Shown here: positions 58,223-64,000 of the stretch, piece after piece
How the letters are laid out: each line of letters starts with the position of its first letter
How positions within the stretch are numbered: position 1 is the stretch's first letter
Assembly (NCBI RefSeq): GCF_018294505.1
Contig: NC_057800.1
Coordinates: 174,420,396 to 174,484,395 of the forward strand
Reading direction: 5' to 3'
From: Triticum aestivum
Taxonomy: Eukaryota; Streptophyta; Magnoliopsida; Poales; Poaceae
Length of the DNA stretch: 64,000 nucleotides
Notes under the pieces: model-generated
Seen by the model: only the letters and a program-made list of their open reading frames with translations
The model's database searches: none
Told to the model about the DNA's origin: nothing
Translations under genes and position numbers: made by a program

Positions 58223-59215
58223 GTTCCCACGCACGCCATTCTGCTGCGGTGTGTACGGAGCTGAGAATTCATGTGTAATGCCCAAAGTATCAAGATAAGT
58301 GTCTAGACCAGTGTTCTTGAATTCAGTGCCATTGTCACTTCTGATGTGCTTGATCTTGACGCCATAGTTGTTCATGGCTCGATTGGCGAAACGTCTGAAG
58401 ACATCCTGCACTTCAGTCTTGTAGAGGATTATATGCACCCAAGTATATCTTGAATAATCATCAACAATGACAAAGCCATAGAGACAAGCAGTAGTAGTAA
58501 GGGTTGAGTAATGAGTGGGACCAAAAAGGTCCATGTGGAGCAGTTCAAAGGGTTGAGTCATTGTCATGATTGTCTTCGAGGGATGCTTGGCCCTCGTCAT
58601 CTTTCCTGCTTCACAGGCACCACATAAGTGATCCTTCTTGAACTTGACGCCCTTGATGCCTATGACATGCTTCTTCCTTGCAAGGGCGTGGAGGTTCCTC
58701 ATGCCAGCATGCCCTAGCCTCCGATGCCAGAGCCAGCATTCAGAAGCTTTTGCTAGAATACATACGGAAAGTTGTGGTCCTGCTGAGAAATCTACCACAT
58801 ACAAATCATCTTTTCGATACCCTTCAAACACTAGAGACTTGTCAGATTCCATTAGAACAAGGCAACGATATTTTCCAAACATCACAATCATGTTTAAATC
58901 ACAAAGCATTGAGACAGACATTAAGTTGAAACCAAGGGATTCAACAAGCATGACTTTATCCATGTGTTGATCCTTTGAGATTGCAACTCTACCTAGACCC
59001 AATACCTTGCTTTTACCAGTGTCAGCAAATGTGATGTGACTTTTGTCAGATGGACGTAAGGTTGAGTCCATGAGAAGACTTTGCTTGCCAGTCATGTGAT
59101 TAGTACACCCACTATCAATGATCCATTTTGAAGCAGCTGGTGTCGTACCATACAGGGAAGTTAGGGGGATAGGCTTCACGAAGAGAATTGTGAAGCATAA
59201 ACATTTGATGAGCAA
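58222..59215 (-). pseudogene. Maximus-like protease, pre-integrase and integrase core, truncated
   Basis: The frame contains KWIIDSGCTNHMTG (aspartic protease active site D-S-G), the zinc-binding pre-integrase region (CWLWHRRLGHAGMRNLHALA, CGACEAGK) and the integrase core with LLHMDLFGPTHYS, FVIVDDYSRYTWV and HIRSDNGTEFKN. It breaks just after APYTPQQNGV, where the catalytic glutamate of the D,D35E set would follow, and runs into unrelated promoter-like sequence; the frame itself stays open to 58121. The protein cannot be active. Confidence 0.85.
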
Positions 59216-59399
59216 GTGGATTATGAAAGCTTAGATCAAGGTTAGGACTGATAGGGCAAGTAGCAAGGACTCAGGAACAAAATACATAATAAGACCATTT
59301 GGGCATTTGATCTTGCACCCTACAAGATGTTTAAGGTCCCCAGCAATAGCTTCCGACGATTTTGGTTTTCGGCTGGAGACCTTTCCCTGCAAAAGAGAG

Positions 59400-61260
59400 T
59401 TAAGCTTTCTTAGCCACCCACATTTTCAAGGGTGGCTTTGAAGCAATGAGTCTAAGTGCAGCATCTGAGAACTTTGGCTTTGGAGCCCTAGCAAAAAGTC
59501 TTGCAGGTGGACAGTAGTACTCATAAGGATAAGCAGAATAGTTTTTGGTCTTATGAACATGGCGGTTTGATGAAACACGCTCATATTCATAGGCCTGAGT
59601 AAGGTTTCCCTGCAAAACATTTGTGTTAGTGCGACTCAGGTGAGTCCTCTATCTGTACGAAGCCTTTGGACCATATGAAGCCTGTGGTCTGGGGTTTGTC
59701 TTCTTCACTTGTGGTGTCATGACGACATTCACAGGAAGATTCTCCAAACACCTTTTTGGCACCCAGACTTTCTTCATAGGCGGCCCATTCCTGCAGTTAC
59801 TACCAATATACCTGGCAAACACTTGACCATTCTGATTCTTAAACAATTTATAGTTTGCATCAAAGGATTCATCAATAACAATGGGATTAGCACAAGTGAA
59901 GCCAGATAGGGTGGATGGTTCCGCTAAAGGTTCCTTTGCAGCAACCCATGTGGTTTTGGGGTACTGCTCAGGTTTCCAGTAAGAGCCATCATCATTCATT
60001 TTCCTTTCGAACCCAACACCCTCTTTCCTAGGGTTTCGGTTCAGGATCTGCCTTTTGAGGACATCACATAGTGTCTGATGCCCTTTGAGACTTTTGTACA
60101 TCCCTGTTTCAAGCAATGTCTTCAACCTAGCATTGTCATCAGCAATAGCAGTGGTATCCTCAGCAGAGGGGTTAGTTACCACATCAACAGTTGAAGATAT
60201 TGCAATAGTAGTAGCAGTAGAACATTCAGCAACAGAAGTAGCGTTATCACGCTCAAGGCATTTAAGACATGGTGGTTCAAATCCTTCCTGAGCTGAATTG
60301 ATCTGTTCGGCGCGAAGTGACTCGTTTTCCTTTTGAAGATCTTCATGAGCCGCTCTCAATTTCTCAAGATCTTGCTTCCTTTGAAGATAATCATAGGAAA
60401 GCTTTTCATGAGTTGTTGAGAGCGTTTCATGACGACTTTCAAGTTCCTCATACTTAACGTGAAGATTTTTTATGTCTTCAATTAAGGACTGAGATCGAGT
60501 CATTTCAGCGTCTAACAGATCATCGCTTTTGTCTAACAGTTTTTGAATATGTTCCATAGCTTTTTGTTGTTCAGTTGCAATTTTAGCAAGTGTTTTGTAG
60601 CTGGGTTTCGAACCACAATCAGAGTCATCTTCACTAGATGTTTGATAGTGAGTAGTGCGTGTGTTTACCTTGGCACCGCGTGCCATGAAGCAGTAGGTAG
60701 GAGCGGAGTAGTCCTTGTCATTTGCATCGGTGTCGGTGATGAAGTCATTGTCTTCAGTGTTAAAGATGGACTTGGCAACGTATGCTGTAGCCAGACTCGC
60801 AACGCCAGAATCGGACTCCTCCTCAGACTCCACCTCCGCCTCCTCAGAAGCGGACTCCTCCTCTGAATCCATTTCCTTGCCAACAAACGCACATGCCTTG
60901 CCAGATGAGCTTTCTTGTGTGATGAAGACTTTGAGGAGGACTTGGAAGAAGACTTTGAGTATTTCTTCTTCTTCTTGTCGTCAGAGTCATACTCCTTTCT
61001 CTTCTTCTTCTTGTTGTTCTCATTGTCCCACTGTGGACACTCAGAGATGTAGTGGCCAGGTTTCTTGCACTTGTGGCATGTTTTCTTCTTGTAGTCATGA
61101 GCAGAAGCTTCATCATTCCTTGAGCTTGATCGTGGAGACTTTCTGAAGCCTTTCTTCTTGGTGAATTTTTGGAACTTCTTCACAAGCATAGCAAGCTCCT
61201 TTCCAATGTCTTCAGGATCATCAGAACTGCTGTCAGATTCTTCTTCAGATTAGGAGACAA
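59400..61260 (-). pseudogene. Maximus-like gag with zinc knuckle and coiled-coil region
   Basis: The first piece (61189 frame) has a basic stretch and a CCHC knuckle CHKCKKPGHYISEC, then a Lys/Ser-rich tract. A frame change near 60920 leads to SSGKACAFVGKEMDSEEESA, then an acidic part and a long heptad-like region (60560-60300, SLIEDIKNLHVKYEELESRH and following). It continues to 59649 (WVPKRCLENLPVNVVMTPQV), has a stop, and goes on at 59615-59400 (ALRLIASKPPLKMWVAKKA) before the protease. The N-terminus is missing because the element is cut at 61321, and a TAA-like stop lies near 61249. Confidence 0.75.
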
Positions 61261-62093
61261 CTTTTGCCTTCAAGGCATGAGTTTGCCCATAGTTGGGACC
61301 ATAGATGTCTCTTTTTACACGTATGGTGCCAATAATAATGAATCATTCTGTTCTTTACTACCACGTCTCATGTATATATCTATGCTGCTTGCTCTGTTGC
61401 AAGCCATAGATACAGGGCACAATGGCGATGTTTCGGTGGAAGCCGACGTTGTCTATTACTCCATCCATCGTTGCTTTTAAGCGTGCCCTAAAGACGAGCT
61501 TTTGGACAGTTTAATACCCGACACCAAAGCTTTAAAGCAAAGCACGACGCCGCCGAGCCAGTCTTGTATCCATTACCTCACATGCCTTTTTTCTATTTTC
61601 TTCAGAGTTTTCTTTGACTTGAAAAATACAAAAGAACCTGACGGGATCATGTGTCATGCACGGCTCATTTCTCCTGATGTCCTGATTCATTGTCTGAGGC
61701 ACACTGGAACTGTGAGGGCACGCATAATGCATAGCCTTAGGTGATGCCTCACATGTCATGTAGGATCGGATATCAGATAAAGTAGGTTCGGATAAGGAAG
61801 AGAGATCCTCTGCACTAGACGGGTACTCGAAGAGAAAAGGTGTGTCCAGTATCAAAAGCTGAAAAGATTGAAGTGAAAAGTAAAGATGCATGTGTACTAG
61901 AGTTTTTATTTTCTATTTTTAATGAGGTGCACTAATGGTATCTTACATTGGGGAGAAAAAAATAAATGTAGATGCCTCAAATCACTTTTTGTCATGGGGC
62001 ACATGTATCCATATGCCATCATTGTACATGTCCTTATCAGCCCCGGTGCTCACGCCGTTCCCTTTTGATCGAGGATGTCAGAACTCTTATGTA

Positions 62094-62330
62094 CTCCCTC
62101 CATTCCGCAATGTAGTGCTTCCTCTATCCCCGTGCTTCAACTTTGACCGTAAATTTAACTACCAAGACCGATTGCGGCGGGAGAAAAAATTATATCAGTG
62201 AATTCGTATTCGAAAGAAGTTTTCAATTATATAATTTTTTCTCCCGCTGCAGTTGGTCTTCTTGGTTAAATTTATTGTCAAAGTTGGACCTTGGGAAACA
62301 CGGACGCACTATATTTTGGAATGAAGAGAG
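62094..62330. mobile_element. Stowaway MITE, copy 2
   Basis: Flanked by TA (62092-62093 and 62331-62332). Ends are CTCCCTCCATTCCGCAATG and the complement of CCAAAATATAGTG...-type sequence (CTCTCTTCATTCCAAAATATAGTG). It is slightly longer and better preserved at the right end than copy 1. Confidence 0.85.
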
Positions 62331-62686
62331 TATCAGTAGCAATTTCACAAGTTGCCATGTCATTTTCATGTAATACAAGTTATAACATAAAATGCAGGCA
62401 CATAAGATTCGACCGAACAGTTTCCTACTACTGATAATCTACTAGGCAGAATGAAGTGGCAGAATTTTGTGGGCCAACATATCACTTGCATTGTTCGGTC
62501 CTGTGATTGAGGGGGGTAAATTAAGGAAGCTTCCATTCTTTCCTTTTCCAGCGATATGGCCATGAGGGAATAGGTAGACAACTAAAGACCGAGAGAGGTG
62601 TGTTCCTTTCTCCAACACCCCTCATGATGGATCATATCACAAACTCTGAAAGTACAAGTGATCGAGAGACCCAATCATGTAGTATT

Positions 62687-62695
62687 TTCTAGTGG
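62687..62695. other. Unoccupied MULE target site
   Basis: TATTTTCTA occurs once here, between the sequence that ends at 41104 in copy 1 and the sequence that resumes after 46123. It is the pre-insertion state of the MULE site. Confidence 0.85.
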
Positions 62696-62739
62696 AAAAG
62701 AAAAGGAGAAGCGGAAATGTAGTGGCAAATGTACGTATG

Positions 62740-64000
62740 TGTCGGCGTTCTGGGAACGGGGATTCTCAGACTTGCCTGCCTGCGGCTCACGACGTGGTTT
62801 TGCAAGCGGGCCCGTACGGCTCATCTTCACCAACAAGCATACAAGACCCTCGCGAGGCGGATGGCACAAGACCTCATCGAGAGTGGCCTCACCAGGCTGG
62901 CTCGCGAGGGGTGTAGAGATCAAGGCAAGGCAAACCTCGCGAGGTTTCAATGACGTGAGCCATGACGATCGAGACTAGGCGGGTGCCAGGCGGGCGCCAG
63001 CGCGCACAGTGTCGTTGTTTCCACTTTGGTGCTAAGGAGGCAAGCGCAGAGGAAGAGTACCGAGGCGTCAAGCAAATGTTTCCATATCGGTGTAACAAGA
63101 CCAAGACCAGCAGGACGGCAGAACGAAGGTCACCGTGGAGCCCAAGGCGGCGTCATCACCAGAGCCTTTGGCAGGCGAAGACTGCTTTTGTCAGGATAAC
63201 TTGTACTAGTTGTCCCCTTTCAAATTGGCCGTTATTGGCTCCCTTCTCGCTCAATATCTGGGGAGAAAACCAGGGTCTCTATAAATAGAACTAGCCACCA
63301 CCATAGCGAGGAGATCGACCTCATCTTGGATCCGGACAACCACTAGTCCACCAAGCCCAAGAGCACCTCTCCTCAGGAGGCTGTTCTTCCTCTTGTACTG
63401 TTCATCCTCAGCCCAAGAGGCAATCCACCATCACACTGGAGTAGGGTATTACACCACAACGGTGGCCCGAACCAGTATAAATCTTGTGTCTCGTGTGTTG
63501 TGAGTTTGTGTGCCTAGTCTAGAAATCGCGAAGTGTGTGAGGGCGTGATCGGTGAGGGAGAGATCTTCGCGCGCACCCCGGTGTTCGAACCTTAAGGGTT
63601 TTGCCGGAATCCGAAATCTGACATTTGGCACGCCAGGTAAAGGTGCGCTGAAGCTTCCCTACTGTCGCTCCGTGTTCCACTGCTTTGTTGCAACCATGTC
63701 AAACGCTCGTCACGCCCGAGCTGAGCGTCGGGCCGCGCTCGCCGCCCGCGTCGCCCAGACGGCTCCTGTCGGCGGGCCTCCCCGTCGTTCTCCGTCATCC
63801 ACCGCCAACGCCGCCCCCGGCCTGGCGGGGAATGAACAGCAAGCATCCTCGTTGCACCCCTCGGTGCGGCGGGCCGGCCACACGGCCACTCCATCGCTAG
63901 CCCTCGCTGATTCCTCGTCTCACGCTCGTCACGCTCCCACGGATGCACGGGCCATGCTACTCATGGCGCGCGAGCTCCTGCGTTACCGCTCTGTCGACGA
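62740..64000 (+). mobile_element. Second gypsy element, copy 2 (5' part, runs off the window)
   Basis: The 5' LTR is 62740-63623 (884 bp, TGTCGG...CTGACA) with TATAAATA at 63280-63287. The primer-site-like TTTGGCACGCCAGGTAA begins at 63624. It shares its left flank GTACGTATG with copy 1. Confidence 0.85.
63696..64000 (+). CDS. Gypsy gag N-terminus, open to window edge (partial)
   Basis: From the ATG at 63696 the frame MSNARHARAERRAALAARVA stays open for about 101 codons to the end of the window, through GNEQQASSLHPSVRR and MARELLRYRSVDD. In copy 1 the same frame is broken by a one-base deletion, so this copy is better preserved here. Whether the whole gag is intact cannot be seen. It is an Arg/Ala/Ser-rich, probably disordered gag N-terminus. 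Confidence 0.65.
   Translation, partial: MSNARHARAERRAALAARVAQTAPVGGPPRRSPSSTANAAPGLAGNEQQASSLHPSVRRAGHTATPSLALADSSSHARHAPTDARAMLLMARELLRYRSVD

Larger units (their letters stand above)
39738..61321 (+). repeat. Tandem duplication unit, copy 1 (with a later MULE insertion)
   Basis: Sequence starting TATGGTGCCAATAATAATG at 39738 restarts at 61322 and stays collinear to the window end: 39738-41104 matches 61322-62695, and 46115 onward matches from about 62687 onward. A simple reading is a direct tandem duplication of 39738-61321, about 16.6 kb before the MULE insertion. The first 450 bp differ at about ten positions by eye. The right end of the unit is inferred from where copy 2 begins, since copy 2 runs off the window. 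Confidence 0.7.
51435..61321 (-). mobile_element. Maximus-like (Sirevirus-type) Ty1/copia element, 5'-truncated and missing RT
   Basis: On the minus strand the 3' LTR is 51435-52772 and starts TGTAAGTGCATCTAGTGCC. A purine tract (AAAAAGGGGGAGAT) precedes it. Moving upstream come an extra long reading frame (53297-57389), promoter/intron-like sequence (57550-58222), pre-integrase/integrase (58222-59215), and protease and gag (59215-61260). The RT/RNase H part, normally after integrase, is absent. The 5' LTR and gag N-terminus are cut off at 61321, where the second duplicate begins. Confidence 0.8.
61322..64000 (+). repeat. Tandem duplication unit, copy 2 (runs off the window)
   Basis: Collinear with 39738-41104 and then 46115-about 47440, skipping the MULE. 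It contains the paralogous Stowaway MITE, the uninterrupted MULE target site, the gypsy 5' LTR and the gag start. By eye it is about 97-98 % identical to copy 1. Confidence 0.85.

Overview
The window looks like intergenic DNA from a large Triticeae grass genome (wheat, barley, Aegilops or rye group). I infer this from the element types: a BARE/WIS/Angela-type copia LTR on the minus strand, a Maximus-like copia LTR, Tat-like Ty3/gypsy elements with an extra RNase H, a plant L1-type LINE, Stowaway and Harbinger-type MITEs, and AT-rich arrays typical of these genomes. No intact host gene, tRNA gene, rRNA gene or CRISPR array was found. Almost every long reading frame belongs to a transposable element and most are broken. 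Family names are from memory of sequence features, not from a search.

Layout. 1-6 kb: minisatellite, one Harbinger-type MITE with TTA target duplication, AT-rich arrays, an (AT)22 microsatellite, and two degenerate arrays built on GTTGGAAAGC and TTGAACTTC words. 6-8.5 kb: unrecognised and GC-rich sequence. 8,489-14,885: a nearly complete LINE on the minus strand with a 13-bp target duplication. 15.7-37.4 kb: a three-level nest. A copia solo LTR (16,059-37,094, TSD TTAAC) interrupts the end of a NAM-associated-like coding sequence. A Ty3/gypsy element (16,190-35,457, TSD TTTGA) sits inside that LTR. A complete but coding-dead Angela-type copia (23,414-32,028, minus strand, TSD CAAGT) sits inside the gypsy integrase.

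37.4-39.7 kb: low-complexity patches and otherwise unassigned sequence. From 39,738 to the right edge the key structure is an apparent tandem duplication. The sequence starting at 39,738 restarts at 61,322 at roughly 97-98 % identity by eye, including the same Stowaway MITE and the same gypsy LTR at the same insertion point. Copy 1 was later hit by a 5.0-kb MULE-like element (41,105-46,114, 9-bp TSD TATTTTCTA); copy 2 keeps the uninterrupted target site. Between the copies lie the truncated second gypsy (46,170-about 50,524), a gypsy LTR fragment (50,525-51,434) and a minus-strand Maximus-like copia element (51,435-61,321) that has lost its reverse transcriptase but keeps a roughly 1,360-codon extra reading frame behind promoter-like and intron-like signals.

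The order of events can be read from the nesting. The solo LTR is older than the gypsy, and the gypsy (LTRs about 8 % different by eye) is older than the Angela-type copy (LTRs with about five substitutions). The second gypsy insertion predates the tandem duplication, and the MULE insertion follows it.
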